Shown piece after piece: positions 1-8,896 of a stretch of 64,000 bases of DNA. The position numbers were made by a program, and so were the translations under genes. The notes under the pieces were generated by a model, which was given only the letters and a program-made list of their open reading frames with translations, did no database searches and was not told the origin of the DNA. The stretch is taken from assembly GCA_001899805.1 (NCBI GenBank), contig MKWP01000015.1:372001-436000 (forward strand), in the 5' to 3' direction. The stretch comes from Lysobacterales bacterium 66-474 (GTDB lineage: Bacteria; Pseudomonadota; Gammaproteobacteria; Xanthomonadales; Rhodanobacteraceae). Position 1 is the first letter of the stretch. Each line of letters opens with the position of its first letter.

Positions 1-290
1 TGAACGTCGGCGTCACTGTCGTTGCGCACCTGGTGCGCGGCGCCGGGCGGGACGTGCAACCCTTCACCACGTTGCAGCCGGTGCACCTCACCCTCTAGCT
101 CGAGCGTCACTTCGCCGGCAAGAACGTAGAAGAATTGGCGTGATCGCGCATGTCGATGGCGTTGCTCCGCCGTGCCGGGCGGCATGCGCTCTTCGATCAC
201 GCTGAGGTCGTCGCCTTTCAGCAGATGCCAGCCGTCACAGCCCGCACCCCAGTTGTAATGTTCGGTGTTTTGTGTGCTGGCCGGATGCAT
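1..290 (-). CDS. Cupin-domain protein (3' end outside window)
   Basis: The frame reads leftward from an ATG at 290 and is still open at base 1, so the C-terminus is missing. The visible 96 residues form a small beta-barrel cupin. An RHRHARSRQFFYVLAGE segment gives the first cupin motif with clustered histidines, and a GEGLHVPPGAAHQVRN segment gives the second motif with its conserved proline-glycine-histidine. Such single-domain cupins usually bind a metal, but substrate cannot be read from sequence. No signal peptide is seen, so it is probably cytoplasmic. The gene lies 59 bases downstream of the metallo-beta-lactamase-fold gene on the same strand and may be cotranscribed with it. Confidence 0.75.
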   Translation of the reverse strand, partial: MHPASTQNTEHYNWGAGCDGWHLLKGDDLSVIEERMPPGTAEQRHRHARSRQFFYVLAGEVTLELEGEVHRLQRGEGLHVPPGAAHQVRNDSDADV

Positions 291-349
291 CGCGTCCTCA
301 CGCCCTTCGCAATCCCGAAGACAAGATTCGTCGTTCGCATGCATGAAGG

Positions 350-1927
350 TCAATCCGGACTCGCGTCCCGCAGCGTGGCCGAAACCAGACTCGTCACCTC
401 GTTCCACGGCACCGGGCCCTGATGCATGGCGTACACGGTATCGACCTTCAAGCGATTGCGTTGCACCGCCTGCACGACTTCGTGCATGAGTTCCGGATCG
501 TAGAGCTTGTTTCCGGACTCGAGCACCAGTGTGTCGCTCGCATACAAAAGCCTGCGGCCGGGAAAATACACCATGTACTGGCGCCCGGTCGATTCGCCGC
601 GCAGCGGATACAGCACCACGCGATTTTCGCCCACGCCGACCTGGCGTTGTTCCGAAACGCTGTTCCAGATCGGCGACTGCGGATGTTCCTGCAAGCCATC
701 CGGATGAAGGGTATGCGGTGCGGCAACCATGCGTTGCAGGATCGGCAGGTTGAGGTCGAGCGCATACACGGGCAATTTCGCGGCCACCGCTTCACGCACG
801 CCGGCGATGTGCGGCCAGGAATCGGACGTGGTGAGCACGCCCTTGATCGGCAATGACGGATACAGGGCACGCGCCTTGTCCAGCGCGCCTTGGGTGAATG
901 CCGGGCCGATGGGTGCTTCCAGTATCAGCACGCCGCCGTCCTGCCGGATGATGGTGACGCTCCACGGTCCCTGGAACAGGTCGACCCCGGGTGCCAGCGT
1001 AATCCGCTTGGTGACGTCGAAAGGGATGCGCCAGCCGGTCGATTTCGCGCTCTGCGCGGCCGCCTTGGCATCCATCGCAAAGGTGTTGTCATCCAGTGGC
1101 GTATTGAACTTCACATCCAGCACCTGCGCGGAACGCCACGGAAGGCCATTGCGTTCCTCGATCCGGGTCGTGGGATATTCGATGCCCTGCACGAGCTTCC
1201 AGTTGCTGAAATAGACACGCTGCCCGACATCGCCCCACGCGTACCAGAAATCGTCGAAGCTGCGCGTAGTTTGCATGGCGTCAGGCAGGTGCGTGTAGCG
1301 ATTCAGCAACACTTCGACGGGATTCCCCCGCCACTGGAAAGCGACCACGGCATGCGCGGTCGAACGCAAGGTTTGCGCCGGCAGATAATGCAGATCCGAT
1401 GTGGCTGCCGCCGTCAGCAACAAACGTTCCGGACTCAATGCAAGCACCTCGCGCGCCGCGTCGATCATCGACAGCGAACCGGGCGTGTCGCCCTTGCCGC
1501 CGCGGACCACGGCACCAGTCGCCGACGCAACGAACGTGTAGTCGGACTCGGCCGGCTTGCTGCCAAAATCCGACTCCGGCCACAGGTTTTGCCCGGTTTC
1601 CGCGACCCGCCCAAGTTTGTAATCGACACTGCGGCGAACCCGCGAATAGGTCGTCAGGAACGGGGCCTGCTGATACGACTGCTCGGCCAGCTCACGATGC
1701 TCGGCGATATCCAGTTGCACGTTCGTGATGGCGGCCAGTTTCCGTTCGCCGCCCATCGCGGCCAGGGCCAGTTCCAGGCACTGTCGGGCGGTCACGCGCT
1801 CACAGCCGGGATGATCTCCGGCATGCGCATTGGGTGCCGCATGTCCTTGCGGGTCCGGGAAAAGGCACAGCACTATCGCGGCCATCGGCAGGATGCCGAG
1901 CCCATTCCACCGTGCGGATCGCAGCAT
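350..1927 (-). CDS. Exported metallo-beta-lactamase-fold protein with degenerate metal site
   Basis: This 525-residue protein starts with an export signal (hydrophobic stretch at residues 10-25 ending in HAA). The N-terminal half has no recognised motif. The C-terminal third resembles the MBL-fold hydrolase core. Where active members carry HxHxDH, this protein has TSDSWPHIAG, keeping only the last histidine. A later histidine survives in AMHQGP, and ASDTL sits where a metal aspartate is expected. The fold is therefore inferred, and catalysis by the usual two-zinc mechanism is doubtful. It may be a periplasmic binding or scaffold protein. It lies downstream of argH on the same strand, 151 bases away, so a separate promoter is likely. 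Confidence 0.7.
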   Translation of the reverse strand: MLRSARWNGLGILPMAAIVLCLFPDPQGHAAPNAHAGDHPGCERVTARQCLELALAAMGGERKLAAITNVQLDIAEHRELAEQSYQQAPFLTTYSRVRRSVDYKLGRVAETGQNLWPESDFGSKPAESDYTFVASATGAVVRGGKGDTPGSLSMIDAAREVLALSPERLLLTAAATSDLHYLPAQTLRSTAHAVVAFQWRGNPVEVLLNRYTHLPDAMQTTRSFDDFWYAWGDVGQRVYFSNWKLVQGIEYPTTRIEERNGLPWRSAQVLDVKFNTPLDDNTFAMDAKAAAQSAKSTGWRIPFDVTKRITLAPGVDLFQGPWSVTIIRQDGGVLILEAPIGPAFTQGALDKARALYPSLPIKGVLTTSDSWPHIAGVREAVAAKLPVYALDLNLPILQRMVAAPHTLHPDGLQEHPQSPIWNSVSEQRQVGVGENRVVLYPLRGESTGRQYMVYFPGRRLLYASDTLVLESGNKLYDPELMHEVVQAVQRNRLKVDTVYAMHQGPVPWNEVTSLVSATLRDASPD

Positions 1928-2078
1928 GACGCGTACTCGTATGGCGTTACGCGCACGCTAGACACGTCTCTTGCCTGCGGCATGCGGCAAAAGTCATGGC
2001 TGGAAACAAGTCATGCCTTCCGCAACCGCTGGTCACGGCAAGGCAGCCTTTCGTCACATTGGCGCAGGAGATGGCGCC

Positions 2079-3371
2079 TCAAGCAAGCGCCGCGAGCCGC
2101 GCGCGGAGTTCGTCCAGCCGCAAATCGGCGTGCGCACCGGGCGAAGTGCGCGCGGCGAGGCTTTGCTCAGGCGTGCGGCCCTGCCCCGCTTGCGTGGCTG
2201 CCTCGGCGGCGGCGCGATAGGCGTCGCGGAACGGTACGCCGCTCGCCGCGTGCTCGATGGCCACGTCGGTGGCGTACATCGCAGGTTCGATCGCCACCAG
2301 CATTGCAGCTTCGTTCCATTGCATGCGCGCCAGCAAATCCGGCACCAGTTCCATGGCCATCAATCCGCGGTGCACGCCGTGGAAAATCCCGCCCTTGCTG
2401 AATTGCAGGTCGCGCTGGTAGCCGGACGGCAGCGACAGCAACTGTTCGATCTCGGTGCGCCCGGCGGCGACGCTGGCGTAACTCGCGCGCAGCAGTTCGA
2501 CCACGTCGGGATTGCGCTTGTTGGGCATGATCGAGGAGCCGGTCGTGTATTCGGGCGGCAACGTGACGAACCCGAATTCGGTGGTGGTGAACAGCGACAG
2601 GTCCCACGCAAGCCGGCGCACGTCGAGCAGCGCGCTGCCGATGGCTTCCAGTACGGCCATCTCGAACTTGCCGCGCGACAATTGCGCGTACGTGGCGGCG
2701 ACCTGCATGCGCGCGAACCCAAGCGTCTTGGTGGTGTGCGAACGGTCCAGCGGAAGGTTCACGCCATATCCCGCCGCGCTGCCGAGTGGATTGGCATCGA
2801 TCCAATCGTGCGTCTGCTTCGCCCGCCATGCATCATCGATGAAGGCTTCCGCAAAGCCCGCCCACCACATCGACGTGGACGACGCCACCGCGCGCTGCAG
2901 ATGCGTGTAGCCCGGCATCGGCAATGATTCACTGGCCGCGCGATCAAGGCAAACCGATGCGGCCGCCTTGCAATGCGACTCCAATGCGGCGAGTTTTTCC
3001 TTCAACCACAACCGCGTCGCCACCAGGATCTGGTCGTTGCGGCTGCGCCCGGTATGGACCTTGCGTCCGGTTTCGCCGAGGCGTTCGGTCAGGCGCGCCT
3101 CGATCGCGGAATGCCCGTCCTCGAAACGCCCGTCCAGCACGAACACGCCATCGCGGAAATCATCAGCCAGCACATCGAGTTCGTGCTTCAGCGCGGTCGC
3201 TTCTTCCGGACCCAGGACACCAATGTTCGCCAGGCCCTCGACGTGCGCCTTGCTGGCCGTGACGTCGTGCAGGAAGAATTCGCGGTCGAGCAACACGTCG
3301 TCGCCGGCGAGGAAGTGCATGATCCTCGCATCGACCTTGCTGTCGGATTTTTGCCAGAGTGGTTGATTCAT
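2079..3371 (-). CDS. argH: Argininosuccinate lyase
   Basis: ArgH cleaves argininosuccinate to arginine and fumarate, the last step of arginine synthesis, in the cytoplasm. The 430-residue product has the fumarase/aspartase-superfamily signature [11 protein letters not shown] that carries the catalytic loop, TGRSRNDQ near the N-terminus, and YTHLQRA. The start MNQPLWQ was chosen because AGGAAG lies six bases before it and homologues begin there. A longer in-frame start at 3440 would be made of repeat sequence. It is the last gene of the arginine cluster, separated from argC by 105 bases that are mostly a palindromic repeat. Confidence 0.96.
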   Translation of the reverse strand: MNQPLWQKSDSKVDARIMHFLAGDDVLLDREFFLHDVTASKAHVEGLANIGVLGPEEATALKHELDVLADDFRDGVFVLDGRFEDGHSAIEARLTERLGETGRKVHTGRSRNDQILVATRLWLKEKLAALESHCKAAASVCLDRAASESLPMPGYTHLQRAVASSTSMWWAGFAEAFIDDAWRAKQTHDWIDANPLGSAAGYGVNLPLDRSHTTKTLGFARMQVAATYAQLSRGKFEMAVLEAIGSALLDVRRLAWDLSLFTTTEFGFVTLPPEYTTGSSIMPNKRNPDVVELLRASYASVAAGRTEIEQLLSLPSGYQRDLQFSKGGIFHGVHRGLMAMELVPDLLARMQWNEAAMLVAIEPAMYATDVAIEHAASGVPFRDAYRAAAEAATQAGQGRTPEQSLAARTSPGAHADLRLDELRARLAALA

Positions 3372-3388
3372 GGGACTTCCTAGCTTCT

Positions 3389-3513
3389 CGTCATTCCGGC
3401 GCAAGCCGGAATCCATTGTTTGTTGCCGAACAAAGATCAAGATGGATCCCGGCTTTCCTCGCTCCTCAAAGCGCGGTCATCCATGGCCGCTCCCCGCGTC
3501 GCCGGGACGACGG
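3389..3513. repeat. Composite REP-like palindromic repeat between argC and argH
   Basis: Two hairpin-forming units are visible. The first is ATTCCGGC-GCAA-GCCGGAAT at 3393-3412. The second runs from TGGATCCCGGC (about 3442) to GCCGGGACGACG (3501-3512). A related fragment (CCATGGCCGGAATGACGG) is seen near 9959-9976, and a relative with GGACCCCGGC near 20403. The right end reaches into argC, so the last codons and the stop of argC are repeat-derived. Such repeats can stabilise mRNA 3' ends or act as weak terminators; that role here is inference. Confidence 0.7.
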
Positions 3514-4469
3514 CAAATTGAAATTCCAGTCAGCTCATCCAAACCCAGCGCAATGTTGATGTTCTGCATGGCCTGCGTGGCCGCGCCCTTCAACAGGTTG
3601 TCGAGCGTGGCGACGATCACCACGCGCCGGCCATCGGCGGACATCGCGAAGCCACCGATCTCGGCATGGTGCAGCCCCGCGATGCGGCTGACCCACGGTG
3701 GCTCGTCCACGACGCGCACCAACGGCTCGGCCGCATACGCGTCCCGGAAACGTGCCAGCACGTCTTCCCTTTCCATCGCGCGCGACAGGTACAGGTTGGT
3801 CGTCACCGTCAACCCGCGGAAGTGTGGCGCGACGTGCGGCATGAACTCCACCGGGATGCCGAGCCGGAACGCAGCCTCCTTCTCGTGCACGTGTCCGGTC
3901 AATGCATACGGCATCAGGTTGTCGCGCAATTTTTCCGGATTGTTCTTGTCGGACGGCGTGGTGCCGGCGCCTGAATAACCGGATACACCGAAACACACCG
4001 GCGGCGCCGCCAGCACATCCTTGATCGGCGCCACGCTCAACTCGATCGCGGTGGCATAGCAACCCGGGTTGCTGATGCGCCGCTGGCCACTCCCCTTGCC
4101 ACGCGTGAGTTCAGGCAGGCCGTAGTACCACGCACCATCGAAGCGATGGTCGGCCGACAGGTCGACGATCAACGTGTCCGGCCGTGCCTTGTCGATCGCT
4201 TCCACATAGGGCGCGGCTTTGCCGTTGGGCAGTGCCAGGATCACGACGTCGGCGCGCTTTCCAGCAACGGCATGCGGATCGAGGTTCCCGTAGCGCAAAT
4301 CGCCCGAATACGCGTCGTCGTGATCCGCAACCCGCTGGCCATCCAGTTCGCGCGAGGAGACGAATGCGAGTTCGAGCGCCGGATGCGCAGCGACCAGGCG
4401 GATCAGTTCCGCGCCGGTGTGGCCTCTCGCCCCCACGATTCCAACGGTTTTCTTCATCGCATCCATCAT
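3477..4469 (-). CDS. argC: N-acetyl-gamma-glutamyl-phosphate reductase
   Basis: ArgC reduces N-acetylglutamyl phosphate to the semialdehyde with NADPH. The product (330 residues from the first ATG) has the nucleotide-binding start [14 protein letters not shown], the catalytic cysteine in SNPGCYATA, and the HVAPHFRGL block with its conserved histidine. The first ATG (4469) overlaps the stop of the kinase/synthase gene as ATGA, suggesting translational coupling; ATGs at 4466 and 4457 are alternatives and the last gives the classical MKKTVGIVG start. The last 15 residues or so ([15 protein letters not shown]) are encoded by the downstream palindromic repeat and look unlike family C-termini. Confidence 0.95.
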   Translation of the reverse strand: MMDAMKKTVGIVGARGHTGAELIRLVAAHPALELAFVSSRELDGQRVADHDDAYSGDLRYGNLDPHAVAGKRADVVILALPNGKAAPYVEAIDKARPDTLIVDLSADHRFDGAWYYGLPELTRGKGSGQRRISNPGCYATAIELSVAPIKDVLAAPPVCFGVSGYSGAGTTPSDKNNPEKLRDNLMPYALTGHVHEKEAAFRLGIPVEFMPHVAPHFRGLTVTTNLYLSRAMEREDVLARFRDAYAAEPLVRVVDEPPWVSRIAGLHHAEIGGFAMSADGRRVVIVATLDNLLKGAATQAMQNINIALGLDELTGISICRRPGDAGSGHG

Positions 4470-5794
4470 TCCACCAGGGTCGGTTGCCGTTGCCCGCAGT
4501 GCGCGACGCAACGCGCGATCACGGCGAAGTCTTCGTCCAGCCCGTACCAGAACACCTTGAAACGCGCCTGCTTCAGGCAGCCATCCGATTGCTCGTGGTA
4601 GAACGCGTTGATCTGGTTGCCGTGGCGCGAGCGCCAGAACAACCGAGGATTCTCCTCGCGCATCACCTGCCATACCGCACGCCCCAGGCCCTCGCCTTGC
4701 GCATCGTCCAGCACCGCGAACTTGTCGAGGTATGGCAGGCCCCGCTTGTCGTCGGCGTGTTCCATGGTCAGGATCATCGCCGCGCGGTAATTCTCGCTGA
4801 CATAGATGCGATACGGGCGCGTGCGCTCGAAGTATCCGTCCGCCAGCCTGCGTGGCGCAAAACCGGAATCGATCAGGCTGTGCAGGCGCTCGCGATCCAC
4901 GCCCTCCCACGACTCGAAGCGCAGCACCCTCTCGCCCCGGCGCAACAGCGTGCCGGAACCCTTGTGGGTGAACAGCTCCTTGGCGAGTTCGGCCGGACGC
5001 GTGATCGACACCGACGAGGTGAGCGGCAGATCGCGCAACAGGTCGGCGATCTGTCCGATCTTCAGACGCATGCCGCCGCTGACCCATGGCTGTGCCATCA
5101 GTTGTTCGTATTCCGTGGAAAGGTTGATCGAGTCGATGATCTTGCCGCTGCCGTCGAGCAGGCCGCCGGTGCCGGTCAGGAACACGATCTTGTACGGCTG
5201 CAGCACGCGCACCAGCTCGTTGGCCGCGAAATCGGCGTTGATGTTGAGGATCTGCCCTTCTTCGGTTTCGCCGAGGCTGGCGATGACCGGGATCGAACCC
5301 ATGCGCAGGCTGGCCTCGATGGGAGCGAGTTCGATCCGCTCGACCTTGCCGACCAGGCCGAAGTTGTCGCGATCGAGATAGCTGGCGGCGAACACGCCCG
5401 ACACCACCGAAGTCGCGCGCGTGTCCATCGCGTGCAGTGCGTCGACCAGCGCGAGGTTCTGCTGGTGGAACACACGCCGCACGATGCCGAGCGCTTGCGG
5501 CGGCGTCACGCGTAACCCGTTCACCGTATGCTTTTCGATGCCGGCCTTGACCAGTTCCTCGTCGAGCTGGGGACCCGCGCCGTGCAACACGATCGGCGTA
5601 AGACCGACTCGCTGCAGGAACGTCAACGACGACGCCAGCTCGGTCATTTCGTCGCGCAGCACCGCACCGCCGACCTTGACCACGGCGAAACGCTTGGCGT
5701 CCAGCTGCGAAAAACGCTTGAGGTATTGCTGGACCTCCTTGGCGCTGCCCATCGCCGACAGCAGCCGGACGATGGTGGAACGGACGTCAGTCAT
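4466..5794 (-). CDS. argB: Fused N-acetylglutamate kinase / N-acetylglutamate synthase
   Basis: This 442-residue bifunctional enzyme covers the first two steps of arginine synthesis, as in Xanthomonas NAGS/K and the vertebrate synthase. Residues from about 20 to 290 are the amino-acid-kinase domain, with [13 protein letters not shown] (phosphate-binding lysine and glycines) and [13 protein letters not shown]. The last 150 residues are a GNAT acetyltransferase domain that uses acetyl-CoA and ends with [14 protein letters not shown]. Start MTDVRSTIV (5794) was chosen by similarity to the family; the frame extends upstream to 5863. No separate argA is present. In the family arginine is a feedback inhibitor. 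The stop overlaps argC; the gap to argE is 93 bases. Confidence 0.94.
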   Translation of the reverse strand: MTDVRSTIVRLLSAMGSAKEVQQYLKRFSQLDAKRFAVVKVGGAVLRDEMTELASSLTFLQRVGLTPIVLHGAGPQLDEELVKAGIEKHTVNGLRVTPPQALGIVRRVFHQQNLALVDALHAMDTRATSVVSGVFAASYLDRDNFGLVGKVERIELAPIEASLRMGSIPVIASLGETEEGQILNINADFAANELVRVLQPYKIVFLTGTGGLLDGSGKIIDSINLSTEYEQLMAQPWVSGGMRLKIGQIADLLRDLPLTSSVSITRPAELAKELFTHKGSGTLLRRGERVLRFESWEGVDRERLHSLIDSGFAPRRLADGYFERTRPYRIYVSENYRAAMILTMEHADDKRGLPYLDKFAVLDDAQGEGLGRAVWQVMREENPRLFWRSRHGNQINAFYHEQSDGCLKQARFKVFWYGLDEDFAVIARCVAHCGQRQPTLVE

Positions 5795-5887
5795 GCTGAG
5801 GTTCGGCTCCTGGTGCGCGTGGCGGAAGCGACCTCCGCTGGCCGCCTTCGGCAGCCACGGCATGCAAGGCGTCGAGCACGTACGCGT

Positions 5888-7093
5888 TCATCGGGTCTTC
5901 TCCAGTATCCGCAAGTAATGCGTGGCAACGGTGTCGAGTTGTTCCAGCGCGATCCATTCGTCCGCGCTGTGCGCCTGCGCGATGTCGCCGGGACCGAAAA
6001 CGAAGGTGGTGTAACCGGCTTGCGAGAACAACGCGGCTTCGGTCCAGAAATCCACCGCGCCGCCAACCGGGATGCCGAGCGCATCGGCGAGCATGTGTGC
6101 GTCGTGCTGGCGGGCTTCCGCATTGGCGGTGTCGGCAGGCAACGGCGACCCGCGAAAGGTTTCGCGGAACTCGGCCGGCGCGGGTTCCGCCATCGCGCGC
6201 AGTCGCTCCAGCAATCGATCCATGTCCATCGACGGCAATGGCCGCATGCCGAAACGCACCTCGGCCGAGGGCGCGATCATGTTGGCCTTGATCCCGCCCT
6301 CGATGCGCCCGAGGTTGAAGCGCAGGCCGTGCAGTCCGCCGAAGTGCTGTTGCGCTTGCGAATCCGCGAAATCCAGTGCGGCGCCGCTCCAGCGCACGGC
6401 CTGGTGCAACGCACTGTCGGCGGGCTTCTGTTCACCCGAGGCATGCCCGGCATGGCCTGCGAAGCGTGCGACTACCGACTGGATGCCGCGATGCGCGAGC
6501 ACCGCCTTGCAACGCGTGGGTTCCGCGACGATGACAGCATGAAAACTCCCCTCTCCATCCGGGAGAGGGGCTGGAAGAGAGGGTTCACCGCTGGTATGAC
6601 CGTCGAAACTACTCGCACCCTCATCCGGCGCTGCGCGCCACCTTCTCCCGAGGGGAGAAGGGAGAGTTCGCAGGAAGTCCGCTACGCAGCGCGGGTCGAC
6701 ACCTTCCTCGTCGGTGGTGAACAGCAGGGCCATGTCGCCGTCGTGCCTGTTCGCCGCCGCGAACAATGCCGCTGCCGCGCCCTTGATGTCGCAGGCGCCG
6801 AGGCCAATCGCACGATCGTCCGTGACGCGCAATTCGAATGGGCTCGCACTCCACTGCGGAGAATCCGGCACGGTATCGAGGTGCACGTTGAACAACAGCT
6901 TCGGATTGCCGCGTACCGCGAACAGGCTGACCGCCCCCGCGCCATGGTCGCTGACGCGAACGTCGAAACCATGCAGTTGCGCGCGCAGGTAATCGAACAT
7001 GCCGCCGGTTCCAATCGCGCGCGGCGGATTGCGCGTGTCGAACCCGACCAGCGCGCGCAAATGCTGCAACGTGGCACCGAGCAATGCGTCCAT
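5888..7093 (-). CDS. argE: Acetylornithine deacetylase (M20 family) with an in-frame repeat insertion
   Basis: ArgE removes acetyl from N-acetylornithine or, in xanthomonads, N-acetylcitrulline. The 401-residue product has the M20 metal ligands: NVHLDTVP, the bridging aspartate in GACDIKG, the catalytic glutamate pair in TTDEEG, VAEPT, and a late HSADEW histidine. Start [10 protein letters not shown] overlaps the argG stop by one base (TGATG). Residues about 141-184 (from LPSPLGRRWRAAPDEG to PLPDGEGS) interrupt the conserved run between CVADFL and AVIVAEPT. They are encoded by two palindromes of a dispersed repeat and keep the frame. The insert sits where M20 proteins have a surface loop, so activity may be kept. 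Confidence 0.92.
   Translation of the reverse strand: MDALLGATLQHLRALVGFDTRNPPRAIGTGGMFDYLRAQLHGFDVRVSDHGAGAVSLFAVRGNPKLLFNVHLDTVPDSPQWSASPFELRVTDDRAIGLGACDIKGAAAALFAAANRHDGDMALLFTTDEEGVDPRCVADFLRTLPSPLGRRWRAAPDEGASSFDGHTSGEPSLPAPLPDGEGSFHAVIVAEPTRCKAVLAHRGIQSVVARFAGHAGHASGEQKPADSALHQAVRWSGAALDFADSQAQQHFGGLHGLRFNLGRIEGGIKANMIAPSAEVRFGMRPLPSMDMDRLLERLRAMAEPAPAEFRETFRGSPLPADTANAEARQHDAHMLADALGIPVGGAVDFWTEAALFSQAGYTTFVFGPGDIAQAHSADEWIALEQLDTVATHYLRILEKTR
6541..6663. repeat. Palindromic repeat inserted in frame inside argE
   Basis: The element contains two perfect hairpins. CCCCTCTCC pairs with GGAGAGGGG (6548-6556 with 6562-6570), and CCTTCTCCC pairs with GGGAGAAGG (6641-6649 with 6653-6661). 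Between them lies CACCCTCATCCGGCGCTGCGC, in the style of repeats usually seen between genes in xanthomonads. It codes for roughly 40 extra residues in ArgE without a stop or frameshift. Confidence 0.75.
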
Positions 7094-8334
7094 CACCGAT
7101 TGACCTCGGCCCAGAGACTCGAACTCATGCCGTACAACTTGATGAAGCCTTCCGCCTCGGCCACGCCCCAGTCCGCGGACTGGGCGTAGGTCGCGCCCTT
7201 GCTGTTGAGGATGTGCGTGGACTTCACTTCCACTGCCTGCACGCTGCCCCCGTTGGTCTCCAGCGTGACCAGGCCGGTAACCATCCGTTGCGAACTGCGC
7301 AGGAAGGCTTCGAGATCGGTCTTCAACGGATCGTGGAAGAAGCCTTCGTACGCCAGCTCGATCCATTTGCGTGCGACTTCCGGCTTGAAGCGGTTTTGCT
7401 GTTTGGTCAGCACTGCTTCCTCCAGCGCACGGTGCGCGGTCAGCAAAGCGGTCAAACCCGGTGCCTCGTACACGATCCGGCCCTTGAGGCCGATGGTGGT
7501 ATCGCCGGTGTAAAGGCCGCGGCCCACGCCGTAATGCGCGAAGGCGCGGTTGAGCTCGGCCAGCAGCTCGGGACCGTCCAGGGTGCGATCGTCCAGCAGC
7601 ACCGCTTCACCGTTCTCGAAACCGACCGTCACCCGCATCGGCTGCGGTGGCCATTCCGCGCGCGGCTTGCACCAGCCGCGTGCGCCCTCGCCCGGCGCTT
7701 CCCAGCGATCGATCTCGCCACCGGACAGCGTCACGCCCAACAGGTTCTCGTTGATGGTGTAGGACTGCTGCCTGGCGCGCACCTCGAAGCCGCGTTCCTT
7801 CAGGTAGGCCTGTTCGTACGCGCGCGTCTGCGTGTGTTCCTTCTGGATCTCGCGGATCGGCGCGACGATCTCGTAATGTCCCAGCGCCTTCACGGTAAGA
7901 TCGAAGCGCACCTGGTCGTTGCCCATGCCGGTGCAACCGTGCGCGATCGCGCGCGTGTCGAGCTCCGCCGCACGCCTGATCGCGGCGTCGACGATCAGAT
8001 AGCGGTCGGAAACGAGCAGCGGATATTGGCCCTGGTAGCCCTCGCCTGCCCACACGAACGGCTTGACGAAATGCTCCCACAGCGCCGGTCCGCCGTTGAC
8101 GGTGACGTGCGAGGCAACGCCCAGTTCCTTCGCGCGGTTCTCGATGTATTCGCGCTCCTCGAAATCCACGCCGCCGGTATCGGCGAACACGGTGTGCACG
8201 GCCCAGCCGCGTTCCTTGAGGTAGGGCACGCAGAAACTGGTGTCGAGGCCGCCGGAAAAGGCGAGAACGATGTGCTTGCCTTCGGGACCAGGGACCGGGG
8301 ACTGGGGACCAGTAACGTCGGATGAGTTTTGCAT
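7093..8334 (-). CDS. argG: Argininosuccinate synthase
   Basis: ArgG joins citrulline and aspartate using ATP. The 413-residue product has the PP-loop [12 protein letters not shown] for ATP pyrophosphate binding, ADTGGVD, and [10 protein letters not shown] for citrulline contacts. It belongs to the type found in xanthomonads, in which citrulline comes from deacetylation of acetylcitrulline by ArgE. The ATG at 8334 is the first one close to the core. About 13 residues before the PP-loop strand ([12 protein letters not shown]) are encoded by a GGGACCAGGGACC-type repeat, so the N-terminus is lineage-specific. The stop overlaps the argE start; the gap to the upstream osmC-like gene is 58 bases. 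Confidence 0.95.
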   Translation of the reverse strand: MQNSSDVTGPQSPVPGPEGKHIVLAFSGGLDTSFCVPYLKERGWAVHTVFADTGGVDFEEREYIENRAKELGVASHVTVNGGPALWEHFVKPFVWAGEGYQGQYPLLVSDRYLIVDAAIRRAAELDTRAIAHGCTGMGNDQVRFDLTVKALGHYEIVAPIREIQKEHTQTRAYEQAYLKERGFEVRARQQSYTINENLLGVTLSGGEIDRWEAPGEGARGWCKPRAEWPPQPMRVTVGFENGEAVLLDDRTLDGPELLAELNRAFAHYGVGRGLYTGDTTIGLKGRIVYEAPGLTALLTAHRALEEAVLTKQQNRFKPEVARKWIELAYEGFFHDPLKTDLEAFLRSSQRMVTGLVTLETNGGSVQAVEVKSTHILNSKGATYAQSADWGVAEAEGFIKLYGMSSSLWAEVNR

Positions 8335-8432
8335 GGGAAGCTCGTTGTAGATGTGACGAATGAGAAAATACGGCGGATGGGCCAGGCACCAATCAGCCCG
8401 GTCCCTGGTCCCCGGCCCCCGGTCCCTGTTCC
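8283..8432. repeat. Inverted pair of GGGACC-rich repeats around the argG start
   Basis: A GGGACCAGGGACCGGGGACTG tract at about 8284-8304 and a GGTCCCTGGTCCCCGGCCCC tract at about 8400-8420 are inverted copies of one simple sequence. The first encodes the N-terminal tail of ArgG and the second the last 12 or so residues of the osmC-like protein. Together they could fold the argG leader into a long stem that hides the ribosome site; this is inference. Confidence 0.6.
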
Positions 8433-8896
8433 ACCACAACCCGCGGCTCGCAGCGCACCGGGAAATTGACGGAACTGGCGATGAAGCAGGCATGGTGCGC
8501 GTCGGCGTGCGCGGCCTCGGCTTTCGCCGGATCGCTGGCCGCACCGATCGTGACCACCGGGCGCAGCACCACCTCGGTGAAACGACCGCCGTTGCCCTCG
8601 GTCACCATCGTGCCTTCCGCGGCGTCGGTGTAGGCCGTCACCACCACGCCGGCGAGCGTCGCCACGTGGAGGTAAGCAAGCATGTGGCAGGTCGACAGCG
8701 CCGCCACCAGCATGTCCTCGGGATTGTGCTTGGCCGCGTCTCCGCGAAACATCGGATCGGACGAACCCGCAATGTCGGGCTTGCCATCGATGCGGATCAC
8801 GTGTTCGCGCCCGTAGTTGCGGTAGCCGTCGGTGCCGGTGCCGCGGTTGCCAGTCCATTCGACCTCGACGCGGTAGTGGTGCGGGTGGCCTGTCAT
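8393..8896 (-). CDS. OsmC/Ohr-family protein
   Basis: This 167-residue protein belongs to the OsmC/Ohr superfamily of thiol-dependent peroxide-reducing proteins. It carries the family's two conserved cysteine regions, [11 protein letters not shown] in the middle and [14 protein letters not shown] near the end. Its ATG overlaps the argF' stop as ATGA, so it is translationally coupled to an arginine gene, although it has no known arginine role. The tail [12 protein letters not shown] is encoded by a dispersed repeat. Whether it reduces organic hydroperoxides or acts on another thiol substrate cannot be told. Confidence 0.88.
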   Translation of the reverse strand: MTGHPHHYRVEVEWTGNRGTGTDGYRNYGREHVIRIDGKPDIAGSSDPMFRGDAAKHNPEDMLVAALSTCHMLAYLHVATLAGVVVTAYTDAAEGTMVTEGNGGRFTEVVLRPVVTIGAASDPAKAEAAHADAHHACFIASSVNFPVRCEPRVVVEQGPGAGDQGPG

